A DNA stretch of 64,000 bases from Amoebidium appalachense (GCA_963693365.1 CAVNZM010000013.1:8494001-8558000), one strand, 5' to 3'; positions 28,361 through 42,703 are shown, numbered from the stretch's first letter. Numbers and translations: made by a program. The notes: generated from the sequence alone by a model not told the origin.

Positions 28361-29356
28361 CAGGGATGTGCCGGACCCTCCGTGAATTGACTTGACTTAT
28401 AATTATATATAATTCAAGGCGAGGCCGGTGAATTGTATTGACTGGAAGTCATGACTTAGGGAGGTCTGACTCAAGTCATGACTTTAATGACCTATATATT
28501 ATATTTAGTAATTTTTTGGCCCGCTCCCCCCTTCCTCTCCCTCCCCATCCCTCCACCCCGGCCCCCCCGAGGCCCCCCTCCCCCCATCCCCCCCCCCTCT
28601 TTAAACCCTTCCCCCCCCAAAAGTCATCTCACTCCCTCTTTCTTTTCTCTTCCTGTTATTAGTTATTACCATACGCAGTATAAGTTTCTTTCTCGTTCTG
28701 ATAGAGAAATCAAAGGTAAAACTCAGTCGGCATGTGTTATGTTCCTTAGGCAACACCGTACTGATCTTATCGCTTTTTGGGATCTTTGGCAGGATACATT
28801 TCTCCTGCTGTACGTATGGATACCACCCTAGTAGATAAGTCTGTATGGTGCTCTGATGTTGATAGTGCCTGGGAAGTTGTGCAGTGGCGTTGTAATTCTT
28901 GTTTCCATCGCCGCTGGTGCCACTTTTGTGCTGAACTTTTTAATCGAAAGCATGTTGATAGGTGTGAGTTTTTATGTCGCGTTTTACCTCTTTCCCTACG
29001 GGTGTCTGCTACACTGACTGGCAATGTGAACACTTTAGACTTTTTGTTGAATTCTGTTGGTCGTCACATTGAGCATTTATATGATTTTCACACAGTGTTC
29101 AGGTATCTCAGTATACTCTCTTTGCCTCGAGTAAACAGCGTAAACCCCGTATGCACTTGTTACTGGATAACTCGTGTTTTTTACCGTCTTCTCAGTATGC
29201 CGTGCATACTTGCATATCTTTCCGTCGAATAAATTCAGTCAAAAGAAAAACAAAAGTCATACCTATACCCTGCAATGGTGTCTCGACTTGACTTTGAAAA
29301 GTCAGGAGCTTTTTTGACTTAAAGTCATGACTCCGAGTCAAGTCGGCACATCCCTG
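28361..29356. mobile_element. hAT-like element with nested retroelement fragment
   Basis: The inverted termini CAGGGATGTGCCG (28361-28373) and CGGCACATCCCTG (29344-29356) match over 13 bases. Flanks TGGCCCAG and TGGCCTCT agree at five of eight positions, as a decayed 8-bp target duplication would. CAGGG-starting TIRs and 8-bp duplications are hallmarks of hAT elements. AAGTCATGACT motifs recur near both ends (28447-28483 and about 29320-29332). No hAT transposase is present; a LINE-like fragment occupies the interior. Confidence 0.6.
28655..29262 (+). pseudogene. LINE-like reverse-transcriptase C-terminal remnant
   Basis: Two overlapping frames (to 28831, and 28777-29232) carry Cys/His-rich blocks CNSCFHRRWCHFC, FNRKHVDRCEFL and then NVNTLDFLLNS. 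The last two resemble FNRSCIAKCSLI and NYNILDFILNT in the retroelement at 36639-37226, so both probably descend from the same non-LTR family. A tail with AATAAA and AAAAGAAAAA follows (29228-29258); the same about 50-bp tail recurs at 61621-61672. The frame shift between the two parts indicates decay. Confidence 0.45.
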
Positions 29357-29770
29357 TGGCCTCTTGATCCAAACAGCTACTGTTGTCGGTTCAACTAGGG
29401 AGACAGTAGTTTTTGATGTTTGATTGGCTTAGATCTAAATGGATGCAAAATTTTCGGGCCGTGACTTGGAGGTGCTCTAATAATTGGGGATGTCACTGTA
29501 AGTAGCTGGCAAGTGGTTTCAGCCTGTATACTCTGCAGCAGTTTATAATTATAATAATGGTATACATGTGGCGCGTGGAATAAACTCGTACTATCAGGCA
29601 TCAGAGATTATTCTGTCGACACCAGTGCGGCTGGCTGAGTTGGCTCCAAACTTCAAGGTTTCAAAAAGCCCCGCTTCGAAGATTCGTGCGCAACGATTGG
29701 CTCAGAGTCATAGGCTATTAACACCTTTCGTATCATCTAATCATTTTACAAGCTTTGGTAGCCTTGCGGG

Positions 29771-29778
29771 TATATAAA
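29771..29778 (+). promoter_or_regulatory. TATA box upstream of the PDZ gene
   Basis: TATATAAA about 200 bases before the ATG at 29980. Inferred from motif and position. Confidence 0.45.
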
Positions 29779-29979
29779 CAGGTTATTAACACCATCTCAT
29801 TCATTTGAACCAGCACATCACACAGCCAGACAATGCACCCTTTGTTGTAGAGGCTTTTATCTAGATTATGTGTAGATACGTACCACATAAAGTGTCCATA
29901 AAACTACCGCCACCAAGAGCAAGGGGTCAGTAAATAGTGTAGGTTATACAGTAAAAATTACTGCTACAAAAGCGTGAAA

Positions 29980-30936
29980 ATGGCGCCATCCATCCACCCA
30001 CCCAAACGCACACGGCCCATAAGCATTCCCCCTGCACTCAGCCTTTCACCGTTCAACAGTTCATCAAACACACCCGTTAACTCTCCGCTTTCTTTTAAAC
30101 CTCAACCCAGCCCAAAACTTGCGCTTGTACTCCAAGAGCAACAAACCGCCGGGTTGGAGTGTCTGCTTGCAGAAAGGGTCGGGGGGAGTCCTTCGGTGGG
30201 AGCAAAGACAGTGAGAAGGGAGATAGCAATGAACAAGGCCAGAGGAGACGACTTTGGCGTGCAGTTGTGCAAATTCAACAACCGTTTTTTCGTATCGTTT
30301 GTAGAGGAGCTCTCTTTCATGAAAGGCACGCATACGCCCGCATACAGCATTGGGCTAGGTTTTGCGGATGAAATCATATCTGTCAACAAGCAAGACATCC
30401 ACAACATGACGGAGGAGCAGGTGAAAGAGATGCTACGCATGTCCGATGTCGTATATTTGGAGATTGCAGATGCCCCTTTGATGAAAACACATGTGTGTTG
30501 TTTTAGGCCGCTGGATGATTACCTTGGTATCCACGGTTATCTAAACGGCGAAATTCTTCGGATTATTCCAGATTCCCCTGCGGAACGAGCTGGTGTTACG
30601 AAAGGGAGAACGGTGCTTTCCATAAATGGCAAGTCATGTGCTGCAATGACCGACAGGAAGGTTCTAGATCTCCTGGGAGATGCGGTGCGTGAACACGATG
30701 GGAAGGTGACGATCGTAACCATGGAAGCGACTCTCGCAACGCGATTGGTGCACGAGTTGAACTATTGGCGGCTGTCTGAGGGGTTGAATTGTTCGAACGA
30801 TGTTTTGCTCGACAACGATTTTTCGTATCTAATGGTTGCATATAATGCCCCCTTGGTGGTGAGGGTGTTTGACAAGGTACTGAGCATGGGTGGCCTGTCA
30901 AGCGCGCCACGCAGCCCCGATCACGAGTCCAATTAA
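29980..30936 (+). CDS. Tandem PDZ domain protein, syntenin-like, 318 aa
   Basis: Intronless frame; the ATG at 29980 is chosen over the upstream in-frame GTG. Residues 1-60 are a Pro/Ser-rich tail. PDZ1 lies at about 77-166 with carboxylate-binding loop DFGVQL, core GFADEIISVN and a helix from MTEEQVKEML. PDZ2 follows without a linker at about 168-250 with loop YLGIHG, IIPDSPAERAGVTKGRTVLSI and a helix from MTDRKVLDLL. The two domains are packed as in animal syntenin, with a short C-terminal extension (LVHELNYWRLSEGL) in the position of the syntenin tail. Syntenins are cytosolic membrane-proximal adaptors that bind C-termini of transmembrane proteins. The family is assigned by architecture; close orthology is not shown. 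Confidence 0.75.
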   Translation: MAPSIHPPKRTRPISIPPALSLSPFNSSSNTPVNSPLSFKPQPSPKLALVLQEQQTAGLECLLAERVGGSPSVGAKTVRREIAMNKARGDDFGVQLCKFNNRFFVSFVEELSFMKGTHTPAYSIGLGFADEIISVNKQDIHNMTEEQVKEMLRMSDVVYLEIADAPLMKTHVCCFRPLDDYLGIHGYLNGEILRIIPDSPAERAGVTKGRTVLSINGKSCAAMTDRKVLDLLGDAVREHDGKVTIVTMEATLATRLVHELNYWRLSEGLNCSNDVLLDNDFSYLMVAYNAPLVVRVFDKVLSMGGLSSAPRSPDHESN

Positions 30937-33226
<2,290 letters not shown>

Positions 33227-33826
33227 ATTTGCAGCAGCCAGTGCCTTGTTTGCATTAGCCACGGCCATAGCAATCATGCTCTCTATGCCCACCCCCGGGC
33301 CGTATGTTCTGGCTGCAAGTGCCGAGTAGACCACCATGACGTCAATCACAGCACCAGTATCGGTTGCGTTACCGCGGCTTGCCCGTGATTTTGCACCCAA
33401 GAAACGGCTGAATTAGACGCAACAGGTGGTATCAGAGGTTGTAACAGTTTGATTATCGGGAATGATGTTTCTGAAATTACGGTTTTTGTGATGTCCGCGG
33501 CCATGGGTCTCATGCTGAATTTCTGCATTTTCCCGTTGCTGTTTTTGGCCACCCTCGACCCAAACACAGATCCATTGGGCCCAGATACCAACGTGACAGT
33601 CTCGCCTGCCTCCCCACCCTCCACTGTCCCATCCCACACGGTGTAATTTCCGATCTCCTGAATTAATGTTTTTGTTGAATTTAGGACAACCCCGTTGACA
33701 AGGTGCAGCCTTAATCGTTGCGCCCCAAAAGCGATTGGCAAGGGGTTGGCGTGCACTATTCCGTTGGAGGGTGTCGGACGCAATTGGTTGTGTGGCTGGC
33801 CGGAGGGGATTTGATGGTGTGGGAAT
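33227..33826 (-). CDS. M12-type (reprolysin-like) metallopeptidase, propeptide and start of catalytic domain, partial
   Basis: Read on the minus strand. An acceptor (CTTTCGCAG) precedes 33826. The first block carries FGAQRLRLHLVNGVVLN and NYTVWDGTVEGGEAGETVTL, the layout of an ADAM/reprolysin propeptide. A second block (33407-33227) has AVIDVMVVYSALAARTYG and AMAVANANKALAAAN, the first strand and helix of an M12 catalytic domain, ending at donor GTGAGT. The two blocks are in different frames. A 38-base intron (33445-33408, GT...CAG, phase 2) joins them, otherwise a frameshift must be assumed. The zinc motif HExxH would lie in a later exon at lower coordinates and was not found. Such enzymes are secreted proteases, but activity cannot be claimed here. 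Confidence 0.6.
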
Positions 33827-33849
33827 CTGCGAAAGGCAAAAGGAGATGA

Positions 33850-34424
33850 GCATTGGAAAGCTGCGGTGCATAGCAATGCAATCACACATTGGTGTGGAGG
33901 GAATTACATAACCCACCCTGCCTGCACCGCAGGGCTGTGCCGAGACACTACATGCGTATACCCTTCAGGCATACCCGAGAGGATGCAGGGCCACGCAGTC
34001 GTGCAGCAGCTTCACTAACATTAGAGAATGACAGTGGGCACAAACTCAACGCCTCCAAATATTCGCCACTTGGTGGGTTTCATTAGAGGGACAAGAAGCG
34101 CCTCGGAAAGAAAACTTTTGAGGAAATAATCTGTTGGAAAAAATTTGAAGAATGATTAAATTAAGAAGAAATCACGCTAGTATCAAAGGTACGAAGAAAA
34201 ATCGGGGGGGAGTGTGGACATGTGGTGTCTGCACTACAGCATACTGAATATGATTATTTGATAAATTTGATGCACGGCAACGTCATGTATGCCAGTTGCC
34301 TCTCCTCGCGGTGTCACCATTATGATTCTAGGCACAAGTAATATCCTTTTGCCCCTAACACAAGGTTGCCCACTCTTTCACACAAACATGTGTACACATT
34401 GTGCCGTGCGTGCCGTGTGCGCGT

Positions 34425-34485
<61 letters not shown>

Positions 34486-34617
34486 CACACACCCACACAC
34501 ATACACACACACGTGCACGCACACACATGCACACACACACACGTGCACACACGCACACCCACACACACAGAGACACGTGCCCGCGCACACACAAATACAC
34601 ACGCACGCACACACGCG

Positions 34618-34684
<67 letters not shown>

Positions 34685-35023
34685 CATACGCCCAAACACG
34701 CACATGGATAATAGACCCGAGCATGCGGGTGCACACACACACGTGTATGCACGGAATAGTTGTGCGAACGCTAATATTATCATGATGCACAAAGACACGC
34801 ACACACTATGGTGTTCGGTGGAACAGGCACAAGCCCCATGCACACGCCCGCACACACACACACACGCACATACAAGTGTAACACAAACAGTGTCACACAC
34901 GCACACACACACACACACACACGTGCACACACACGTGCACACACACACACATACACACACACATTCACACACACACTCTCTCTCTCTTTCTCTTTCAGTC
35001 ACACACACACACACATGGCATTG

Positions 35024-35097
<74 letters not shown>

Positions 35098-35167
35098 CAC
35101 ACGCACACATATATGCACATGCACTGTAACACACACACCCACACAAACACACACACACACACTGACT

Positions 35168-35240
<73 letters not shown>

Positions 35241-35300
35241 ATGCACACACACATGCACATGTATACGTATACGTGCACTACACACACATGTATTACATCG
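33850..35300. repeat. CA microsatellite cluster
   Basis: Complex sequence to about 34420, then (CA)n with CG and CATG interruptions 34429-34690, mixed CA 34850-34990, and (CA)n 35032-35100 and 35170-35238. No coding content is seen. Confidence 0.85.
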
Positions 35301-35410
35301 ATGTTCAATTTTCATGATTTGTTCCAAGCCCTACACTGAAGTAATATTATGTCGTCGCGGTGCTGAGACACAGCGTGGCAGGAAACAAGGACACATACAC
35401 GTGCACTTAC

Positions 35411-35557
35411 CTCGGCATCATCAAAAACTGACGATGTGCCTGCCGCATCAATAATATCTGCTGCCTCTGCTGGCCCTATTAAACTTGGCCTGCCCACGTG
35501 CCACGGCACAGGCGAGAAGCAGCCAACGAAGAAGATGTCGTGGAACCATGGTGCCTG
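35411..35557 (-). CDS. Candidate 49-codon exon, function unknown
   Basis: On the minus strand an open block of exactly 49 codons (QAPWFHDIFFVGCFSPVPWH... ending SSVFDDAE) is bounded by acceptor TGCTTACAG and donor GTAAGTGC, both good matches to consensus. It could be an upstream exon of the metallopeptidase gene or part of another gene. I recognise no family. Confidence 0.4.
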
Positions 35558-36638
35558 CTGTAAGCACTGTGTTCATGCAGGGTCTGTGTTTGTTCAACTC
35601 AAGTTGCGTGAAACTACTACCATGTCTTCCAATTGGTGAGGGTTTCAGACAGCCAGAGAATATTATGGTGTAGGTGCACCTGGGACCAACGCGTGCCTCT
35701 CGGTTACGAAACTGTTTGGATTGAATTTCATGCAAATGTGAGAGGCAGCCCATGGGGGCCCCGTGTCAGCCGTTCTTCCCAAAATATCTCTGTTGGCAAA
35801 ATACTGGAGGGTATGAAATAGCGATTACGATGGACGATGGCTGACAATGACACCAAACTATTCCAGTCTGCATTTCTGGGCACCACATTCTCAGCATGCT
35901 ACTGGCTACTGCCAACCGATCCTGTAGATGTATGCGTGCGGGCCGTAGTTTCCATCGCTCTGATATGCCGACATGGCTCACATGCAGGCAGGCAAGCACA
36001 CTGCAGCATTAGCACTGTGTACATACACAATGGGCTGCCATGGGCAGAAAAAGTTTGTATGGAAAAACCACCACACCCCGACGCACAGATAGATGCAACA
36101 TTCCAAGCACATTCCATGATGACGAAGGAGGGATCTGGGGAGAATCCATTTAGAAAAATTGCCTTCCTGACAAGTCCCGTCACATTTTTGGCACTGAAAC
36201 ACTGAAACAAACCCGGCACTGAAACAAACCCGGGCAACGTTCATGGCCATAACAATTAAACACAGGCCTGCGAAGCCCAAAAGCACACACTAGTAAAATG
36301 CACATGAATGGCCTCTATATATGCACTGCTTCTATCATAGCATAGATTTAACAAAAGACTAAGAAAGTTTAGGGAGACATATTTTGGTAAACTATGACGT
36401 CATGACAATACTCCGTATCATCATGGTTTGCTATACAGTAGTGACAGTACACATGTGCTATGTGCACACACACCGTACAGCGTGTACATCTTTGGTGTGA
36501 TTTTAGGCAGAAGCACGTTATTATTAAAGCCTCAGTGATATTAGGCCTACATAGAGTGCTTGCTGTAAGGCTTTTTCAAGGAAAGGAGGAATCACTTGAT
36601 CGTGATTGGCCCACAAGACAATCAATTCCACATAGTGT
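35558..36638. other. Complex sequence without a recognised gene
   Basis: This is the least repetitive stretch of the window and contains several short frames on both strands, none with a recognisable family or convincing splice sites. It may contain exons of the minus-strand gene. Confidence 0.4.
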
Positions 36639-37246
36639 GTGTGTGACCGCAATAGTGTGTGTGTGACTTTGGACTGCCACTTACTTATTAAACATGTACA
36701 CAATCACAAGATAATCACGCAATATAACAAATGGAAAAAGATACCACACGACACTAGACCCGATGAAAGCATACACCTTGAAAAACTAAGCCTTATGTCT
36801 CGTTTTATATATACTGACCGCCTCAACCATATTGCCAAATATGGCACTCGCAAGTGTATAACACCTAAATACATATTACCTTCCTGTAGAACTGGTCTTT
36901 CTCTAGCTGATGGTATTATTGATCAATTACCACGCTTTTACTGTACACGTGCTATACAGTGGAGATCTAATAAGTATAAGGTGGCATCATTTGCATGCCC
37001 AAACAACACACACACACACCAGTTTAACCGGTCATGTATCGCCAAATGTAGTTTGATAGACCACATAATACCGCAACACACACACGTCACATTCACAACA
37101 GACACCCAGAAAGATAGCCTACCTGTAAATTACAACATCCTTGATTTTATACTAAACACGCGTAACTACGACCTGTTTATTAGATGTATTGATTGGCTTG
37201 AGAAACACATCACTACAAAATTATAGCGCACGCGCACACACACACA

Positions 37247-37295
<49 letters not shown>

Positions 37296-37327
37296 CCAGC
37301 TGATACCGAGTGTCCCGAGGGGAGCCC

Positions 37328-37370
<43 letters not shown>

Positions 37371-37570
37371 GGGGAACCCCAACTAATTGATTTCTCCTTG
37401 TAGTCTTTATGGTGTCTCGTAGAGAAAGTAAACCCTGATATATAGTCACCACCCGACATCTATGTACGTGATCATGATATACCGCTGAGGGGATATTCCG
37501 AGCAAACCCCCCCCCCCCCTACCTGAGACTGGTTCTCTTTGCCTCGAGTAAACAGCGTAAACCCCAATTC
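36639..37570 (+). mobile_element. Non-LTR-like retroelement, copy 1: ORF 3' part, (CA)n, poly-A, tail
   Basis: An open frame ends at 37226 with blocks FNRSCIAKCSLIDHIIP and NYNILDFILNTRNYDLFIRC, similar to the LINE-like remnant at 28655-29262. After the stop come (CA)n (37232-37293), CAGCTGATACCGAGTGTCCC, a 35-base A-run (37334-37369) and a conserved 200-base tail ending TGCCTCGAGTAAACAGCG (about 37544-37561). The whole 3' half from about 37092 recurs at 59780-60421 with the same order, including the CA array and A-run. The family is inferred; the reverse-transcriptase core is not in the window. Confidence 0.6.
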
Positions 37571-37984
37571 CACATCCGCATTTCTATATTTAGCCTCCAC
37601 TCAAGCTGCTGTTACTATATTTGGCACATTCTGCACATGTGACATTACGCGCAAACGGTCAAACTTGAAAAAAAACGGAATGCGATGATGCATGCATGCA
37701 CAGCGAGTCAGCTCAGCGAGCCATCGGAGAGAGAGCGAAAGACACACACGTGGTTGTACAGTCATAGTAGCCCTGCAGTAGCAGATGCTTTATGTACACT
37801 CAAGACACTGTATGTGTGGCTGTTTGAAACAATACTTCGCAAGTGTTGGTGGCTCTGATGCATGGCAAGGTTGTCTGAACTCTTGAAGTTAAACATTTGG
37901 AAAACTGCGAGCAGCTACTGGATTGTCGAAAACCCGACAGAACTTTCTGAACAGCCGCTGTAACTTATTCGATATATATAGAGA

Positions 37985-38918
37985 ATGTCGGTAAGTGCTG
38001 CCTCTTTTGCTGGCAAAGATGTGTGGTGTTGGTAATGGTGGTGAGGGAGGGAGGGGGGCGGAAGGGGGGGGGGGGGGGGGGGGTTAGGGTAATCAGCTCT
38101 GATGTTGGGCTAGGTTGTGCATGGAGGAGAGAGAAGGTTTGTATAGAATATGAAAGCTACTCCTGTATAGAAAGAGCCTATAGAGAGGGAGGGGAGTAGG
38201 GGGTGGGGGCGGTGTGTGAGCACTGAGAATGGTACAGAAGTATGGGACTTTTGATTGTGGCTGGTGTGGACGCGTGAGCGCCACAAGGTGAGCACCCGGG
38301 GGGAAGGGGAAGGGGAAGGGGGGTGGAAGGGGCGTCGGGGGAGAAGGGGGGGGGAGGGGAGTGTGGAAGGAGGGTAAGCTTTGCAGTCTACTTGACGGTG
38401 TTTCTGTCTGCGTTGTAGATGTTGTGTGTGGGTAGACTTGTGCTGAAATATTTTACACTTGTTTATACTGCTTCTCTGTGAGTTTGTGTTTGGATCTGTA
38501 CTGCCGGTTTAAGTGTGCACTAATTCGTGCATTTGCTTGACTGTGTACTGCATTGAATGTTCCTTTCTGCCGGCACGTTGTGTTTGTGCCTGGGGTGGCG
38601 GTTGAAGGGTTTCATAAGTCACTTTCTTGTTTTTCATTTAGTCTTCATCACGGTTCCCTTTAATATAAGTTGTTTATGTGTGCCCCTTCTCTCCTCCCCC
38701 CTACCCCAGGTTGAGTTCCTTGTTGTGTTCTATAGTTTCTCGTTTGCAGTCCCTTCCATGCTCTGTCCCGGGTCCTATACTGTGTTCCCGTGCACTTCTC
38801 TATGCCTGCCTCAAGCCCCCCCCCCCCCCTCCCCCCCCCGGTGGGGATTAGCATCTCTTTCTTCCCTTCGTTGGTGGGATGTGCTGATTAGAGAACTTTA
38901 ATAGTGATGGTGGCTTTT

Positions 38919-38949
<31 letters not shown>

Positions 38950-39534
38950 GAAGGGGAGAAGGGTGGAGGGATAGAGCTGCTGCTGTTGTTTCAACACTCG
39001 CCGGTGAAGTCGGATGGATGACGTGAGCAGATTGGAAGAGCGATCGGTGTGTGTTAGGTGGGGGATTTTTTTTCTGCTTAATTCTTTTTACTTCTTCTGA
39101 GGGGTAAAGCGGGGGAGTTGGATGGGGGGGGGGAGGGGGTCAAGGGGGGAGGGAGGGGGTGGGGTAGTTGTGTGGGGAGCGGGAAGGAGTGGCTTGATGT
39201 AGTTGTAAGAGCGTGAGGGGGCGAGAGGGGGGCCTGTGGGCTAGCGTGCACCTCTTGCGTGGCACTCACACGTGTGTGTGTGTGTGCAGGCACAACTGTG
39301 CAACCCAAAGCCTTTCCTTGCCGAGCTGACAGGCAAGGCCGTGATGGTCAAACTGAAGTGGGGCATGGAGTACAAGGGCTATCTGGTCTCGGTCGACGGA
39401 TACATGAATCTGCAGGTGTGTGCGTGGGTGGGTGGGGGGGGGGGGAGGGAGGGGGGGACGTGTGTGGGTGGAGGGGATGGGTGGGTTTGGGTGGGGGGGT
39501 AGGGGTGGGAGGATGGATGGTTGTGTGTGTGTGT

Positions 39535-39568
<34 letters not shown>

Positions 39569-39847
39569 AATACTTCACCTCCAATTTGCACATGGAGAAA
39601 TGCAGGCCGCACAAAAGCAGACCAGAACTATGCTCATTCACACGTCCCCACAGCTTTAGCAATGCACATCCGCACGTACACGGCTGATTCTACTCCGTAC
39701 ATGTGGAAGTTGAACATTAGGGGAAAGGTGGTTTTTTTTTGGGGGGGGGGGGGGGGGGGGAGGGGGGGTTAACGGGCATCTCAGTTTGTGTATGTTGGGC
39801 CATGGCAATGGGGATGCAGGGGTGTCTGTGTGTGTGTGTGTGTGGTG

Positions 39848-39892
<45 letters not shown>

Positions 39893-40760
39893 GGGGGGGG
39901 GGGGGGGGGCAAGAATGCAAGCTGAATGGAAAGTGGGGGGGCGTATTAGCGGTGCACTGAAGAGATAGTGCACGGGGCACCATGTTGCTGCTAATTCCGC
40001 AAACACTGAGAACTTGGATGAACGAGCTACGTTTGTGTAACTTGTTACTGCTGTGGTATTAGGCGTGTTTTTTTTCTGGGGGGGGGGGGGGGCTCTTTGG
40101 GTTTTGTGGGAGGGTAACTCTTTCTGACTGTGTGTGTGCAGTTGGCCAACACGGAGGAGTGGATTGATGGGGCCATGGCCGGCAATCTTGGAGAGGTCCT
40201 AATTAGGCAAGTGCGCACACAACTACTACCACATGTACACCATGATGCACGTGCGCATAAGGCACATGCACACACACGGATGCATGCACATACACTTGCA
40301 CGTCCCACACCCCCACACACACACGGGGAGGGGGGGGGAGGGGGGAGGAGGCGCAAACACATGTATGTGCGCAAGCACGTTGCGAACAATTGCACACATG
40401 TTTGCGCACACATACACCCCAGACACCCGCATGAACATGCTTGCATACAACCCCCCCCAACACACGCACACGCACACAAGCGCACACACACATGCTCCCG
40501 CACTTGCAGACAGTGCACACATCCACATATACCTACACGTACCTTATACGTCCACACATGCACACACCACGTGCACGCGCGTACACTCACACATACAAAA
40601 ACATACACTCATGCATGCACACGTGCTCACTCACACACATGTGCGCACACACATACACACACACACACACATACACACACACACACACACACACTGACTG
40701 GCTAACCCCGACACGGCATGCTTTCATATCCCATGTCACGGTTTTTCCCTATGTATACGA

Positions 40761-40825
<65 letters not shown>

Positions 40826-41354
40826 TGTGTGAGTGTGTCTGTGTCTGTGTGTGTTTGTGTGTGTAGGCTTGCACTGTGCCAAACGTGTTTGGATGCAGTG
40901 GTGTATTTATTGCTGATGGCGGCTGTTGAACCAGGCCGGTGTGTGTGCTTGCATACCCATGCAGGTGCATCTGTGCTGTGTGTGTGCTTGCCCCCGCATG
41001 TACATGCATGTGTGCTGGGTGTGTTTGTGTGTGTAGTGTGGGTGTGCTTGCGTGTGTGTGTGTAGTGTGGGTGTGCTTGCGTATTGGTGTGGGTGTGGAT
41101 GTGCTTGTGCTTGCGTGGGTGCGCTTGTATGTGGGTGTGTAGGTGTGGGTGTGTATGTGTGTGGGTGTGTGTGTGCTTGCATGTGTGTGTGTGTGTGTGT
41201 GTGTGCTTGCATGTGTGTGTGTGTGTGTGTGGTCGTATCCTCATGCACATGCATGTATGCTGGGTGTATGTGTAGTGTGGGTGCGCTTGTGTGTTGGTGT
41301 GGGTGTGGGTGTTCTTGTGTGTGTGTGTGTGTAGTGTGGGTGCGCTTGTGTGTT

Positions 41355-41390
<36 letters not shown>

Positions 41391-41533
41391 GCCTGCTCGT
41401 GTACATGCATGCGCGCTGTGTGCTTCTACCCTCATGCACATGCATCTGTGGCCTGTGCTGACCGGAGGATGGATTGTGCAGGTGCAACAACATACTCTAC
41501 GTGAGGAGAGTGGACGATAGCATGGATGATTAG
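37985..41533 (+). CDS. SNRPF: Small nuclear ribonucleoprotein Sm F, complete, 4 exons, 82 aa
   Basis: SmF is a subunit of the heptameric Sm ring that assembles on spliceosomal snRNAs. Exons: 37985-37990 (ATG TCG only), 39290-39415, 40142-40206, 41482-41533 (TAG 41531-41533). The product starts [11 protein letters not shown], followed by Sm1 ([20 protein letters not shown], then VDGYMNLQ), [20 protein letters not shown], and Sm2 with the SmF-specific RCNNILYVR. It is nearly colinear with animal SmF (86 aa), only the acidic tail being shorter. Intron 3 begins GCAAGT, a GC-AG intron; the frame (AG+G = Arg) and the conserved RCNN motif require this site. Introns 1 and 2 end in (GT)n followed by CAG. 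All four exons agree in phase. Confidence 0.95.
37991..39289. other. Intron 1 of the Sm F gene
   Basis: Donor GTAAGT at 37991. The intron holds G-runs (38064-38085, 38928-38950), a C-run (38818-38840), otherwise moderately complex sequence, and a (GT)n before the acceptor CAG at 39287-39289. No other gene is visible within it. Confidence 0.75.
39850..39900. repeat. (TA)n followed by poly-G in Sm F intron 2
   Basis: About 20 TA units (39849-39889) directly followed by a G-run (39891-39909). Confidence 0.9.
40430..41480. repeat. CA-rich then GT-rich halves of Sm F intron 3
   Basis: The top strand is CA-rich from 40217 to 40694 and switches to GT-rich from 40762 to 41395. This makes the intron largely self-complementary, so its RNA could fold back over several hundred bases. 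The acceptor follows at 41479-41481. Confidence 0.8.
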
Positions 41534-41639
41534 GCACGAATGGCATGCAAGTATTAAATTTTAACGAATAAACGTGATATTATAGTGGGTGCTTGAGGCT
41601 CCACAGACTGTTGTTATACTAAACAGTGCCGATGATGGA

Positions 41640-41803
41640 CCCGTGAGTGTGATATGCCCCTCCCTGAGGATGGACTCTGCTTAAATCGCATACTGTGCGC
41701 ATGGCTGATGTTGCATACTTGAATGTTTGCCTTTGCATGTTTCCTGCACCATGCTTCTCATCGTGTATGCGTACTTCGTACCGTGTTCCACATTCAAACC
41801 CCC

Positions 41804-41834
<31 letters not shown>

Positions 41835-41870
41835 GCGCGCGCGCGCACACACACACACACACACAGTGCC
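41640..41870 (+). repeat. Dispersed repeat, copy 1, ending in poly-C and (CA)n
   Basis: About 150 bases from CCCTCCCTGAGGATGG to CGTACCGTGTTCCACATTC, then a C-run and (CA)n/(CG)n. A clearly related copy lies inverted at 58850-59020 in the BTB gene. It is probably a SINE or other short mobile element. Confidence 0.7.
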
Positions 41871-42261
41871 ACCCAACTACCAATCGCTTACCCAGCCACC
41901 GATACCACCACAGCAAGAACCGCTCGTGCACGCATGCACATACACACACACCACACATACACACCGCACACGCGTGCGCGCACAAAAACCTCATACACAA
42001 ACAGGCACACTACACACACACATACACACACACACACACAGACACACACACACACAAACACACGCACACGCACACACACACACCACAAACAAGCAAGCAA
42101 ACACACGAACACGACCGACCGTAGCCTCCTGCCCACTAGTGATTGATCTTTATCCTTACATAGTTACTGCGCTTTGAAGGACCACGCTCTCACACATCCA
42201 CGCTCGTGCGTGCGTGCACACACACACACAGACACACACACCACACACATATACACGGTGG

Positions 42262-42338
<77 letters not shown>

Positions 42339-42703
42339 GCACACACACACACACGACCCCAACCCCCAATGTGACTGGCACACGCACATGTGGATGACAT
42401 TGTCTGTGCGACTGTCCATTGACTTGAAGCTAGCCGCAAGGACATATCGAGAGAGAGAAGGGTGGGTGGGTGGGGTGGGTGGTGGTGGTTGTGTTCATAC
42501 CATCCGGACCAATTAACATCAGAGTTCCGACTCTGAGGGACCGGGGGAAGGGGCTAGAGTAGAAAGGGGCCCCTGAGAGGGGAGGGGGGGGGGGGGGATG
42601 GAATGCGAGGCAGGAAGGGGAGAGGAGGAAGAGAGAAGGGAAAACGATCGGGAGGATGGGAGAGGGGATAGAGAGAGAAAGAGGGGGGCAAGGGGGGGAA
42701 GGA

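Noticed and set aside
35448-35753. Minus-strand frame with signal-like MVPRHLLRWLLLACAVARG
   Set aside because: It ends in a stop shortly after and overlaps, in another frame, the better splice-bounded 49-codon block.
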